Positions 32,526 to 64,000 of a DNA stretch of 64,000 nucleotides are shown one piece after another; position 1 is the first letter of the stretch; every line of letters begins with the position of its first letter. The DNA lies in assembly GCF_030463535.1 (NCBI RefSeq), contig NC_132893.1, forward strand, positions 20,630,027 to 20,694,026, given 5' to 3'. The notes beneath the pieces are model-generated. The model did no database searches. It worked only from the letters and a program-made list of their open reading frames with translations, and was not told the origin of the DNA. Both the position numbers and the translations under genes were made by a program. Source of the DNA: Salminus brasiliensis. Taxonomy: Eukaryota > Chordata > Actinopteri > Characiformes > Bryconidae.

Positions 32526-33610
32526 AATCTAGAAGCTCATTATTTTGTGCTTTTCAAGATGAGACGAGTGAAACTTTCAAAGTTCAGCTTTTTAAAGCAG
32601 CATAAACTCATAACTCGTTTTTTGGGCTGAATAAGAATCTGGCGTACTTGAGTAATAACATTTCTAATGCCATTTCCAGATCCCATTTAATGTGAAAAGG
32701 CCAAAACAGTGCACTTTATTTTAATATTGAACTATAATCAGAGTACTATGTTCTCAGTGGTGTATCTGCAATATAAGCTATCTATGCGGGTGGATGTTTT
32801 GGCTGGAAGATTCAACATACAGTATAAGTGGATGAGAAGCCAGAGGCTACGTTTATGCACTTAAATTGAATATTCAGAAGTGTATGTTCTACACTGACTG
32901 TTCTTGTGGGGGTTGAAGATGAAAGTAGTTTTGAATGTTCCTGTGATTGTATTTTCTGCTTCTTATATATTGAACAATGTATTGATTTACCTGTGTGTTG
33001 TAAGAAATGAATGTTAATGTTCCATTTACTGTTTTTTATATATTTTAAGTGGATGTATGTTGATGCCTTCTCTGTGTTTTGTAAAATTCAACCTCAGTGT
33101 GCATGCCAATTTTGGCCTGTCTGAAAGTTAGTATGGTGATGAGACATTCTTTCACTCTTTACAGGAGATTATAAAAGATGTAAACTGTGGACTGCAGTCA
33201 TTGCGTAAGATTGGCTGTGTTTCCTGTACTGGTTGGTTGTTTTAAGGTTATTGGTTTTTGGTTCATTTTATTTTAGATTAAAATATATATATATACAATA
33301 TTATATTGTACGCACATCTGCATTACAGCCGTAAATTGCTTTGCAGGTGGGATAAGATGCCCCCTATCTGTTACTTTAAGTATTTCAATCATTTTCCTCA
33401 TTGCACCACACATTGTATTTTCTAATTGTCTGCATTTTAATATTGGGAATTTGCCTTTTTGCAGCTCTTGTATTGTAAAACAATAACAAATAATTGTAAT
33501 GATCAAAACAGCTGAATTTCCACACTTACAATGAATTCTGTCAGTCGACCAGCCTGAGTTGGAAATTCACAGTATTTTGTAACATGTAAATAAAACATTG
33601 TTCTTAGTGG
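32526..33610 (+). other. nhlrc3 3' UTR with polyadenylation signal
   Basis: Follows the TAA at 32523-32525. AATAAA at 33589-33594 followed by TTGTTCTTAGTGGTCTATGT is the likely 3' end, giving a UTR of about 1.1 kb. Confidence 0.65.
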
Positions 33611-34560
33611 TCTATGTTCTTGGTCTGATTTGATAGCAGGTTGCCCAACAGTACAAGAGTAAAGCTGTTAACACAGAAAAATAATTGAACAATTCAGCTT
33701 TTATTAGTGAGAATTATATTTGAATGTGTATCATTTCAGTTTCAGTTCATTTTAATTAGTTTTTTTCTGGGTATGAATTTACTTTTGCCTTAAAAGATGT
33801 GTATTTTGACATTCTGATTGCATGTTACAAATGACAATTAAATTAGCAATTTTAAAAAGAAACTACTTCATACACACTTCATACTAGAAATCAATTCTAA
33901 CCAAAAATAAGTTTATTATAAGCCATCTTCTGTAACTTTTCACTGTAGTATTGAATATTTATCTTATTATAATTGTTTTAATATTAACTGTATAATTTGA
34001 TCAGTTTTCATTTCTGATATGATGATAAAATAATATCGTCCCCCAGGGTGTTTTCTCCAAACCTCAGTATTCCCTGTTCTGACACTTACTATTAATTTAT
34101 TTAATGGCACAGCATACAGCAGTGAAGCATACAGAAAGAACTCTTATCTCATCATATCATATAATATATAATATCTCTCTCTCTCTCTCTTTACTGTAAA
34201 CAAAGCTGCTCGTTATAAATCACTACCCTCTACCTAAACTACTAATGCCATGTATGCTGGCCAGCTCGTTCCTGCTAACTTAAACGAAGCAATGTCGAAA
34301 TCGCAGATCAACAATAAAACTTCTCATTAATTCACATTTTTATTATTGTTTTTTTTAATCCTTCACAACAATGCAGCGCATCCTTCTTTCGCAGGGTCCT
34401 GATTGGGCTACAGACGAATCTGCCTGTTTTGAGAGCCAGCGCTCGATCAGCATCCGTACCGTCTAACACCAGTCTAACATCATCAATACGGACTATGAAT
34501 AGAATATTTTATGTAAACAATAAGAAAATTTCCAACAAGTTTCTACATTATTTTAACGAC
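33611..34560. other. nhlrc3-emsy intergenic spacer
   Basis: AT-rich sequence with a short CT run at 34172-34190. No gene or recognisable transposon. Confidence 0.65.
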
Positions 34561-36034
34561 ATTAGTATCAACCCGATCAGGGACTTTTACTCGGGCAGCT
34601 GAGAGCGCGCCCCGACTGTTTTGGAGTTGATAGTCATGGCGGAGTGGAAGGACTGGAGGGAATGGAGCTAGAAGAGGTTAGAGCTGGACTCTTAGCTATA
34701 TTTTATCACTGGCAAAGTCTCATCTAAACCGAGCTCACTGTTCATTTTATGGTGCGGTGTCGTTGAGAGGCAAGGTTGAGGTCGCTGGATGTTGCATGAG
34801 GTTTTCGTGCTTTGGAGAATGCAGCAGTGTCGAGCTCAGCTAGCTGTGAAATAAAGGCTAGCGAGGTTAGCTAGCTAGCTGGATCAGAATGGCCGCTTTC
34901 TATTTCCTAGTTTTAGCTATATCACATTACAGCGCACAGTCCTGTCTGCAGTAACCAGCTTTCATAGGGCCGAGGCCGCAGTTTGTGTCAATTTCTTTAT
35001 TATTAGAGTCGAGGATGCTGTGGAAAAAGGCTAGCTAGCTGGCTTGCTGCTTGCTTGGGTCTTTCTGCAGCTGACATGAACAACATTAACCCACAGTCCA
35101 CACGCAGGTGGCATCGCCGGTTTTCCTTTTGCTCGTAGCGCAGAGGGTGAAGCTGTAGGTTTTCTGTAATACACATTGTCTTTAGGCAGGGTAAGATAGC
35201 ACCCGATTTTAATGTATAAAGAAGTCTTTGCTACCTATGACTTTTGGAGTAACGCCCATTTGTGACCGTCGCTAGTTTTCATTCCCCGTTGTGCAGATTA
35301 AAAATGCAAAGACACCCTTTTTTAATGTCAGATGCTCTGTTTTCAGTTCCACACTCTGAAACGCGTTAATGTCCTTTTTTCCATGTAGTTTTAAATTAGT
35401 TGGGGAGGGAAATTCAGGCTAAGGCTGAATCTCAAATTGCCCCCTGTGCACCCTATTCCCTATATAGTGCGCTAGCTGCAGTGCCTAGGACACCAAAACG
35501 GGGCCCTACACGTTCAACAAACAGCCAGCCAGTGAGTCTGAATGACTTTCTGTTGCGACGAAGTGTATTATTTCAGGGCAGATTCTAATAGTTTAGGACT
35601 TGGTGCACTTGGGGGTAGTGAGACCTTTGAGATTTAGGCTAAGCCAATCTAGGCAAATTCAGTACCATGGTTGGCTACTTTCTGAGTGTATCGCAGTAGA
35701 ACAGTTTCAGGCGATGTTTAATTTTGGGTTAATGAATTCAACAAACCCTTGGAAAACAATCTGATACATGTTAGTGTTTCTTTTGAATTTGAAACTTATA
35801 AAATAAAATAAAAAATATATAATAAAATATAAAAAAAACTCCTCAGGTCTTGCTATCATGAATAAACACACTACTTGGCATCAGGGAGACTGCTGAGCTG
35901 TACCACATGTATTAGCTACCTTCTGGGTGTAAGTATAAGGGTGTGTCCATCAGTAATATCATCCTCTGAATTATAATGTCATTAAGCAGTATAAAATCTT
36001 GACACTGGGGCAAAATGTACCTGGATTTGTGTAA

Positions 36035-36065
<31 letters not shown>

Positions 36066-36875
36066 AATAATAATAAATTATAATTAAACTGAATAAAATG
36101 CAGATATTTTAGGGCACCTACTCATTTTGTTGTTTATGGAGTATAATAAATTTATCTTGGATATTGGTGTGAAATATTGATCATCTGTCAGGTCCTGATA
36201 TTTTATTTTATAGTAATTATCCACCTATTCTGATGAATCTGATGTTACTGTGTATCTCTACTAAAGCTAAATCTCCTGTGCATTAAGTTGGTGTTGAAGT
36301 CTGTTACCTTCACTGTTACCTAACAGTTACCGAAAACTGCCAGACCAACACCAGTATTTTATGGATATCATTAGTGCCTAAAGAACACTGATTAACTGCA
36401 TATTTCATTACATTTTTAACTGTAATAACATATTTAACTGACTGGAAATACAATTAATTTGTCCCAGTTTAGGAATGACACCCATGACAAAGCTGTAGAG
36501 GCCGGTTGCTTTTATAGGAAAGACATTTAAAACCATTAAATGTCTAACCAAAACTCTTATAATGTGCTGTCATATCATATATCACAGCATCTCAGAGTGC
36601 TGTCTTTACTCACAGTTTCAGTTTTGTCTCCAGAGGATGAATGCTAACATGCTGTTTATTGTTCTCTTAAAGGGCACCAACCAATAAATAGCAAGCATTT
36701 CCAGAAGAGGTCACTTTCTCAGAGGTGAGTGCTTATAGCATTTGGGCTTATAACTGTGACGTTACCTCACTCCTGCACTCAGCGATTACTTTTAGAAGCA
36801 CCCAGAGTTTGATTGTTAGTCCCTGTCTTTCTGAAGTGGATGATTCAGCAGGAGAAGCCACAGCTGGCTGGCACC
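34561..36875 (+). promoter_or_regulatory. emsy promoter, 5' UTR exons and first intron
   Basis: A CpG-rich core lies at about 34590-34680 (GAGAGCGCGCCCCGACTG). CATGGCGGAG at 34635-34644 is a YY1-like element, and its ATG opens a 12-codon ORF including the stop (34636-34671). TAGC clusters follow at 34855-34885 and 35028-35045. A probable 5' UTR exon ends at 36724 before GTGAGT, and the coding exon begins shortly before the CDS start. The long intron between them holds an ATT run (36025-36075) and no gene. The TSS and the first exon boundaries are inferred. Confidence 0.45.
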
Positions 36876-56553
<19,678 letters not shown>

Positions 56554-59270
56554 GCGTAGGGGTATGTTTAACATAGCCCTGAACTCAACCCAGAATGAGC
56601 AGCATGGAAGAGATCGTGCCCTTGGTGTTCTTAAAGAGAACGGAAGTAATCAGCCTGAGGAGAACACAAGGAGGACATGGCACGCTTCAGAGTCAGGACG
56701 AGAGGATGAGGTTTCACAGTGACATAAGGAAAAAACCCTTCAGTATCTCACATTAGGCCTGAACAGCGAGGGACTGTTCTCAGCTTTCTCTCCACAACAC
56801 ATTTCGCTTGATTGTTTTTTATAGCAAGATAATATCCTGAACTGGAACTGCTTTGTGAAATTCCTAAAGAAATTATGGAAATTGTTTTTGTTGTTTACGT
56901 ATCGTCCCGCAGGACCTCGAGGGCCAGGAGTGTGCTTATTGGATTTCTGGGGACGACATCTGTGGCGAAAGAGCACCAGCTCTTGCTTCATATGGTCTTG
57001 GTTACGTTAAGTTGTTAAAGGGGAAATCCACCATTTTTCAAAGCTTCTCCACAGTCAGGTCGGTTGGATGTGAAATTCACTGTTTTAGAAAAACGTGCCA
57101 AGTAGGAATTGTTCACAGCTTGTCTAGTCCATGTAGAGACATATTGCCAGCATGAACCTTTTGACACCATGCCTAATGCCAGGTGTGGGCTAGAGGGGCA
57201 TAACGCCTTCCCAGCATATTGTGCTGTGGAGCAGTGGAACTGTGTTCTCCGGAATGATGGTTGGTGCTCCATCCAAAATGTTGGAGATGAGGTCGGGTGG
57301 AGATCACCCAACATCCTGACCTCACTAACGTTCTTGTCGCAGAATACAATCATGTCTTCACACCTGTGTTTCAGAATGCAGTGGAATACCTTCTCTGTAC
57401 AGTAGTTTATTTTTTTATTTCTTCGGAGAAGGTGACCCAATACTTTTGTCCATATAGTGTATATGTTGGACCATCCTAGACCATCTAGCTGGCCAACTTT
57501 AAAAAGACAGTGTCACTGACTGACTACCATTGTAGGAATGCACGTCACCCAGTGACCAGTACGTCACCCAGACAAACAGTAGGTGGAGTTATACACCTGA
57601 TTCCATGAACGCACCTCGCCCTCCTTATCCACTTATGTAGGGAAAACATATTCTGAATAATATCAGAAAGTGTCATGGGTCAGCAAAAGCTGTAGTAACA
57701 CAGCAGTGAGTGCTGTGCTGATTATTTGAGCTCAGGCTGTGTTTGACCTCAGTGAGAAAGTCAGCTCTGCAGTAAAAGCAGTTTTATTATTAAGCACAGT
57801 TTTACTCTTTCATGTGAGGGTATAGTCATCAGTGCCAGTATATGACCGGTTGGTGTACTACAATGTGAACTGAAACTGTGTCTTGATGTGTTGCTTGGTA
57901 TTTTTAGAATGACCACTATGGAAGAAACTAGTTCTGACGCTTTACATTATAAGCCCATATGGTAGCTGGAGAAGAAATGGGATTTTGCTCTTTTTTTTTT
58001 TCACTCGAGAGACAGTTGTACATTTGCTTGACTCTGCACACTATTCTTGGGAACTTTAGAGATGTGTGTGGTTGTATGTACATGTAGAAATCATCTAAAG
58101 GCTGGTAAACTACAAATGCTACTGAAGCTCTATAGCTCCTGATCCATTATGTATGCACTGTGCGCTATACTACTCATGAAATAGCAGCTTCTGCATCTAA
58201 ATGTAGTGCATTATGTGGCATTTCTACTTTTTAATACATCATTTGGGTGTAGATACCATAGTTTCATGACTTACACAAGCATATTTTTACTTGTAACGAT
58301 AGTGAAACTCTTTTTGGTGCTATATAGAACATCTTCACAAGGTTTTCCACCAATCCAAATAATTGTCAACCAGGCAAAGACATTAAGCAGTCATTCTATG
58401 TAGAACAATTGCCTACACTGATGAACCTGTGAAGACCCCCTTTTTAAGAGTGTATGTAGTTGACTATATAGGGAGTAAGGAGCTTCTGCTCCTCTCAAAA
58501 GGGCAATTGATGACATTGTGCTGGCTACTTTTTGGAAAAGTATGAACAAAGGCTTGGATTCAGAAGATTCTTGGCTGTCTGTAACTCAGCCCGAGCTGCT
58601 TTTCAGGTGAATCCGGAACCAGACGCGTTAAAAGCAGTCCAGCAAAGTTAGGCGTGTCTACTTTGTTGTGATTCATGTGTTCAGGTTGCTGAAAGCTAAG
58701 ACGGAACCCAAAGAAAAACTTTTGTAACATTACCAACATTACATATTAAACCCAGAAGTCAAGTAAACTCACTGAATGTTTGGATAAGCAGTAAAATCTC
58801 TAGATTTACACTGTAGATGTCCTCTTGATCCCCTTCACGACCACTGGACTATTTTCTTTTACAAGGCTCCATCCCACATCACATCACATCACTTTGAATG
58901 ACTGTATTCACATCTCAGTGACTAAAATGTGCAGGAATTTCTGAAAATTTGGTGGAATTTCCCCTTGTAAATCATAGGATTTTAAAAAGTGGTTGTAATC
59001 TTCATCTCTTCCTGCCACTTCTGTCGGAATTGTAAATAAGGTTTACCATGGTCATGCTGGTAGATTTAAAAGACTCTCATCCTGATGAGGCACTTGTAAA
59101 TTGAGAGATTTTTTTGGTTTGTTTTTTTTGCAGTTTGCTAAAGCAAAAACTCCCCCTGCTCATCTGATGACGTGTTTTGATTTCTGTTTACCCTTGATGT
59201 AAAATTTAGTATTTTAACTGTATTTCAAAAAACTTTAATACAAGATGCACACTGAAGCCTTTTGTCTGCT
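56554..59270 (+). other. emsy 3' UTR and 3' flank
   Basis: Follows the TGA at 56551-56553. No AATAAA occurs soon after the stop. Candidate ends are a variant AATACA near 59240 and AATAAA at 59325-59330. A minus-strand Tc1-type MITE (57110-57466) lies in this stretch. The length of the UTR cannot be decided from sequence. Confidence 0.5.
57110..57466 (-). mobile_element. Tc1/mariner-type MITE, copy 4 (longest, minus strand)
   Basis: The minus strand starts with ACTATATGGACAAAAGTATT (complement of 57444-57463). It runs through the complements of CCAACATCCTGACCTCACTA and GGTTGGTGCTCCATCCAAAA to the Ala-like GGCATGGTGTC phrase (complement of 57166-57176). It has more of the element's middle than the other copies. 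Confidence 0.8.
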
Positions 59271-61162
59271 CTCGTTTTTACAGCAGGTCAAGTGTTAAAA
59301 GGTTTGCATATTAAATAATATACAAATAAAAAATCGCAAAAATAATTGCTTAATCCACACAGTGTATAGAGGGGTCCAGACCAGGGACAAAACTAATAAT
59401 GGAGATACATGTTTTTCATTGGACAGGAGTGATATATGTAATATGTGTACAGTACTGGGCAGATGTTGTAGGCATCTAAGCATGTTCTTTAAAACTGTTC
59501 ATCTTTGCAATAAGAGTGTTTTGCTTGTAAAAACTCCAGATCTCATTAGAACAGATGCAGGAAAACATAAATACGGAATAGAATAACAAGAATTTCTCAT
59601 TCTCAAGATTTCTCCTGAGTGCAAACACCTCTAGATGTGTTAAATTTAACATCATTAAGCACCGATTTACCAAACCAGGCGTTGGACGATAACTGCACAC
59701 AATATTAGGCTTCCATATAGAGAGCTTTGGAGATGGTTTAATGGACAAGGAGTTGTTAAATTACTAATTTTATATGAATGTTGTTTGAGTTTATTGTAAT
59801 TAGTGTTTTACTGCGCAAATAGACGCTTCCTTTTACAGGTACAGGTAAGTGTCTCAGGTAAAAGAGGTCAATGTTACATGACCTATTCAAATGCGGAAAG
59901 TACAGGTTTTCCTTTTTGACGGCATGGTAATTAAGATAATAAAAGAGGTAATGAGCAGGTGTAAGGGAGTGATGAAGCAGATTATCTGGGGCCAGTGCTT
60001 CTCGGTGGATTCCAGACACTGTAATGGTTACATGAGAAAGGAAGCTCTGGGGTTTAGCGCCTTTATTTATGATATGTGAGCTGCATTAAGCAGAGATGAC
60101 AGATGGTCATTGTGAAAACCCGGAGAGCGTCACTAAAAAACCCTTTGAACCCTTATTTACACACAAACACACACACGTACACACACATACACACCCTGAT
60201 CGGCCATTTCTCTCTTTCTGTTTCGGTCTCTCTCCATGCCCTCACTGCTGTATTTCAATTCATTTCCCTGCTTTTATCAACAGCTGGGACTTTCCCGTCA
60301 TCCTGACACAATTTCCTGATGTCCACTGGGATCTTGAATGTTCTCCTCTGCGAAGACTTGGGCCTTGAGGCACCGCACTAAGCCCACAGGGACTTCTCCC
60401 TGACTTCCTCGGAGTCAAAATCCCTCTAGCTGCTGAAGATTATGGCCTGAGCTTCCAGCTTACCCTGCTAATATGGAGTCACTGCGAATAACGAAAGCAT
60501 TGAATGAAATGTAGCTCCTTGTAGCTGTGTTTACTTTGGGATACAATTTGCATGTTTTAAGGGGCCCATTACATTGGCTTTCCCTCACCTTTCTAGAATG
60601 TTTTTTTTGGGAGGTCACACAAACACCTCATTTACATACATCCCATACATGCATATACCCACTCATGATGAAGTTTTAAGAAAGGTTTTAGCCTGAACTT
60701 GGGTGTTTTAAATGAAGAGCCTGCTCACTGGTTGTAATATGAATGGGAGTTCTTGTAAAGCTCAATACGGCGTCAGTTTACGGATAAAGTCCCACCTCAG
60801 CTTGCTGGTTTTGCCGTAAGCGGAGGAAACCCCTCCTTGATGTGGAGATCTGTGCAAGTGCACTAGTCAAAGCAAGCTAAAATATTGTTTTTGTGCATTA
60901 CTGAGCCAAACCAACAAAAACACACAAAAAAAAAAGTTTTGTCAGATTTTATCAGTGGTTTCAGATTTTCAGGTTTTGAAATGATAATCTGACCTCTAGT
61001 ATCCAGTATATTGGTCTCTCCCTATTCATAGATATAGAAGCCTGGTCTCATATGACTGGAAATAACTGCCCGATGGTGTTACATAGATGGATGCTGAATG
61101 AACAGACTTGCTTATGAGGACTTTGACAAGGCAAAGGTCAGGACAGCCAGTCACAACGGATG

Positions 61163-61163
<1 letters not shown>

Positions 61164-61238
<75 letters not shown>
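61164..61238. repeat. TA microsatellite
   Basis: About 37 TA units; the ORFs on both strands across it are artefacts. Confidence 0.95.
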
Positions 61239-61242
<4 letters not shown>

Positions 61243-61489
61243 ATATTGTATATGTTATGAATATGAAACCACAAACACAAGGACTTCAGGCACATGTAGG
61301 CTATGGCCCCTGTAAACTGTCCTACGTTATTCAAATCTGGCAGTTGTTAATTAAATTCTGTCCAAACTCTATAATGAACAGTCCCAAAGACATGCCCTCA
61401 AAAGACTTGGAATAACATCTTTTTACATTGACTTTCACTGAAAGTTGAGAAGGGTATTATTTGAAAAACATAAACTTTTTCTACTTGTA

Positions 61490-61715
61490 TTGGACACAGT
61501 TGGAATTTGACCTCCACCTTTAACCCATTTGAGCAGTGAAAACACATGTGCCCAGAGTAGTGGGCAGCCATCGCTGCAGCACCCAGTGTGCAGGGTGAGC
61601 TAAGGGCTTTGCTCAAGGCACCAACAGTGGCAGCTTGATGAGCTTAGGCATCAAACTCACAACCATGTCATTAGCAGCCTGGAGCTTTAACCGCTGTACC
61701 ACCACGGTTCATTGA
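61490..61715 (-). mobile_element. tRNA-derived SINE, minus strand
   Basis: The plus strand shows GTATTGGACACAGTTGG, GTGGGCAGCCATCGCTGCAG, GGGCTTTGCTCAAGGCACCA and, at the far end, GCTGTACCACCACGG, the complement of the head. Same family as 7936-8190. Confidence 0.75.
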
Positions 61716-62429
61716 TTGAGATCTTTTTGAAGGCTTTAAGTCAAACATTATTGTTTGGTCTTTTTTAAACTCTCTAAATCTATAATAATAGAACAAGAGT
61801 TTATTCCTAGTACTTTTGGGTTTTTTCCATTATGAAGTTTTTCAGTTATTGAGTAGTGTGGAAAAAATATTTTCAGCTGAAAGGTTATGAAGTTGTCAAA
61901 AGAGATGATGACAATGACTCTTGTGGAGTTAAATACTTTAGAAATGAATTTGAGATAGCTCTGGCCCAGAGCCCAGCAACCTCAGCAGTGTAAACAAATC
62001 CTCAGGTTCTCTTCATTGGAACTCCCCTGCAAATGAGCAATTGTCCCCATTCGTGCTAATATTTGCCTACTGATGGGCAGGTGTAGCGAGGGTATAATCC
62101 ATGAGTCTTATATTGTTCTGCTGTGTCAGCTGGGGGTAGAAAGGGTAATACTCGCCTGAGACAGTCAGCTGGTGTGCAGTTACACTTTCAGTTTCAGTTA
62201 CCTCATAGAAATCTGCGGCGGGTGTCTCCCACACCTATTGCTTCACTTTAACTCTAAGCCTATATATCGTCTTTGATGTATTGCTAGATAACCTTTAATC
62301 ATAACCTTTTCAGAATGTGTGCGTCATCCGTTTCCACCAGCCGTACTAGCCGTAGAGACAGATTTGTACAATAAGTAAGTGTCACTTTTAACCCATTACT
62401 GTCTCTCTTTAAAATTCTCCTTTACATTT

Positions 62430-62655
62430 ATTTACATTTACAATTATGGCATTTAGCTGACGCTCTTATCCAGAGTGACTTACAAGGTAACTCATATTAC
62501 AGAGGCCAGTGTAGTGTTAGGAGTCTTGCCCAAGGACTCTTATTGGTGTAGCACAGCATAGTCACCCAGACTGGGAATCGAACCCCAGTCTCCCACATGG
62601 TATGGTAGTTCACTGGCAGGTAGTGGTGTTATCTGTTGCGCCACACCAACCACTG
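62430..62655 (-). mobile_element. SINE with tRNA head and L2 LINE tail
   Basis: The minus strand begins GTTGGTGTGGCGCAACAGAT, with a B-box-like GGTTCGATTCC (complement near 62577). It ends in a stem-loop GTGACTCTGGATAAGAGCG-like tail (complement of 62455-62480) and TGTAAA repeats. The tail matches the 3' ends of the L2-type LINE fragments at 10100, 23125 and 27605, the arrangement of a SINE that uses a partner LINE for transposition, as known for eel UnaSINE/UnaL2. Confidence 0.85.
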
Positions 62656-62819
62656 GTCTGTACGGTTTTCTGAGCACACGCAGCTTAAAAAGTGAGATTT
62701 GTCATTTAGCTGATCAGATTAAATTGAGTAATTTGGTCACACAAGGCTACTGATCCTTAACAGAACAATAGAAATTTTGATTTTACATGACAATGACATG
62801 TAGAGAATACAGTTCAATA

Positions 62820-63290
62820 TGTACTGATCAGTCATAAAATTAATACCACCTGCCTAATTTTGAGTAGATCGCCATAGGGATTCATTGGATTGACTTTACA
62901 AGACCTCTAGCATTAGCAGCAGATCCTGTAAGTTGTGAGGTGGGGACTTCATCACACCATTGAGCTTTGGGTGCCCATGGCCCTGTTGCTGGTTCACCGG
63001 TTGTCCTTCTTGAACCACTTTTGGTAGGTACTGACTACTCCATACCAGAAAAAAACAAAAAACATTGGACTTGCCTGATCTTTTTTGGAGATTTTCTGAC
63101 TCTGCCCTGATCATTTGACCCTTGCTGAAGCGGCTCAGATCAGTTTTTGGCTTTTGGCACATCACCTACAAAAACTGACTTGCTGCCTAATATAAATCCC
63201 AGTGCTTAACAGATACCACTGTAGATGAAGATAAGATCAGTGTTTTCACTTTACCTGTCAGTAGTGCTAATGTTATGACATCACTATTTC
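62820..63290. mobile_element. Dispersed DNA element, second copy
   Basis: Starts GATCAGTCATAAAATTAATACC and shares the GACTTTACAAGACCTCT and ACCATTGAGCTTTGG-type phrases with the element at 42905-43985. There is a near-complement TAATGTTATGAC at about 63270. No intact coding region. Confidence 0.5.
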
Positions 63291-64000
63291 TACTTTAGAC
63301 TGGATTCAACCTGCCTTCGGATCAATGTGTCCATTCTGTCATACTAAATATGAAGCTTAATGATTAATGCAAAACAGACCCTGTAAACCACCTGTAGGCG
63401 GCTACGGCTAGTGGTTGGTTGTCTGAAAGACTGAAACTAGATTCTTCCACTGGACGCTGTATGACTTGTGCATGATTGATATCCACATGTTTTGCTTCTT
63501 CTGAACCAAGTGGGAGTTTCTAGACAGTGTAAAGATGAAGTTGATGGAACAGGAAATGGCCCTATACTCTTTCAGTAAAGTTCCAAGTGTATAAATGTGT
63601 AAAATGTCTTTGCCTGTTAAATATAAACATTACCTTTCCCTGGAACTAAAGGTCTGAGCCAAAACCCCGACAACAGCCCCAGATCATTATCACGTCCAGT
63701 GGTTATAGTCAACTTTTAGACCTAGGCCTTCAGTTCAGGCCGCAATTGTCAAAACAGAGGATAAGCCCTCCAGTATCATCCAGCGCTAATTTCTGCCCAC
63801 CCTAGTATGGGATTCTGCTAGTATGTTAGCGCAAAGCCAACAACAATGCACTTCAGCATTTTTGGGTGCTGTAGATTAAACTTGAACATTAAAAGCTTGA
63901 TCTGAAGCTTGTAACAGATATTATCACATACGTCTTGTCTTTTAGAGTCTAATAGTATCTCTTTACACTCATGAAACAGCCGCTGCAGTTCTCCATTTCT

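Larger units (their letters stand above)
59271..64000. other. Gene-poor flank downstream of emsy
   Basis: I see no protein-coding gene. The flank contains a CA run (60160-60195), a TA microsatellite (61164-61238), two SINE copies (61490-61715 and 62430-62655), a dispersed DNA repeat (62820-63290) and ordinary AT-rich DNA. Confidence 0.7.

Noticed and set aside
36840-36875. Alternative EMSY start 12 codons upstream (MIQQEKPQLAGT)
   Set aside because: In frame and possible, but the family start is MPVVWPTLL and the ATG at 36876 has a good context, so the downstream start was kept.
61026-61415. ORFs on both strands across the TA tract
   Set aside because: Simple-sequence artefacts; no homology in the flanking codons.

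Overview
This is a 64 kb piece of a vertebrate nuclear chromosome, almost certainly from a ray-finned (teleost) fish. It has GT-AG introns, long dinucleotide microsatellites, Tc1/mariner DNA transposons with many MITE relatives, and LINE/SINE pairs with an L2-type 3' stem-loop tail. An otophysan such as a characin or catfish relative is my guess from the repeat mix; the order is inference and no species is named.

Four protein-coding genes could be assembled exon by exon, all on the + strand. (1) timm10b, CDS 2420-5132, 3 exons, 182 aa: a small Tim chaperone of the mitochondrial intermembrane space with a long low-complexity tail. (2) ilk, CDS 8569-24804, 12 coding exons, 452 aa: integrin-linked pseudokinase, with a first coding intron of about 10 kb. 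(3) nhlrc3, CDS 28722-32525, 7 exons, 349 aa: an NHL-repeat protein with an N-terminal signal or anchor. (4) emsy, CDS 36876-56553, 20 coding exons, 1261 aa: an ENT-domain chromatin repressor. Every exon junction was checked for frame and for GT/AG; the summed exon lengths are exact multiples of three (546, 1359, 1050 and 3786 nt).

Layout: 1-2227 repeat-rich flank; 2228-5.8 kb timm10b; 5.8-7.1 kb MITE-bearing spacer; 7.1-26.3 kb ilk, whose introns carry LINE, SINE and MITE debris and a 0.7 kb polypyrimidine minisatellite; 26.3-28.6 kb spacer with an L2-type LINE fragment; 28.6-33.6 kb nhlrc3; 33.6-34.6 kb spacer; 34.6-about 59 kb emsy, with a nearly full-length dead Tc1 transposon in one intron; 59.3-64 kb gene-poor flank with SINEs.

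The genes do not form one pathway: they act in mitochondrial import, integrin adhesion, the secretory or extracellular compartment, and nuclear chromatin. In human (from memory) TIMM10B and ILK are near neighbours on 11p15, EMSY is on 11q13 and NHLRC3 on 13q, so the order seen here mixes conserved and fish-specific synteny. I found no prokaryotic system, CRISPR array, virus or novel gene cluster. The points most worth a second look are cis-regulatory and repeat-structural: upstream ORFs near three gene starts, a splice acceptor lying directly behind a GT microsatellite, TAGC clusters at gene starts, tandem repeats, hairpins, and LINE/SINE tail sharing.
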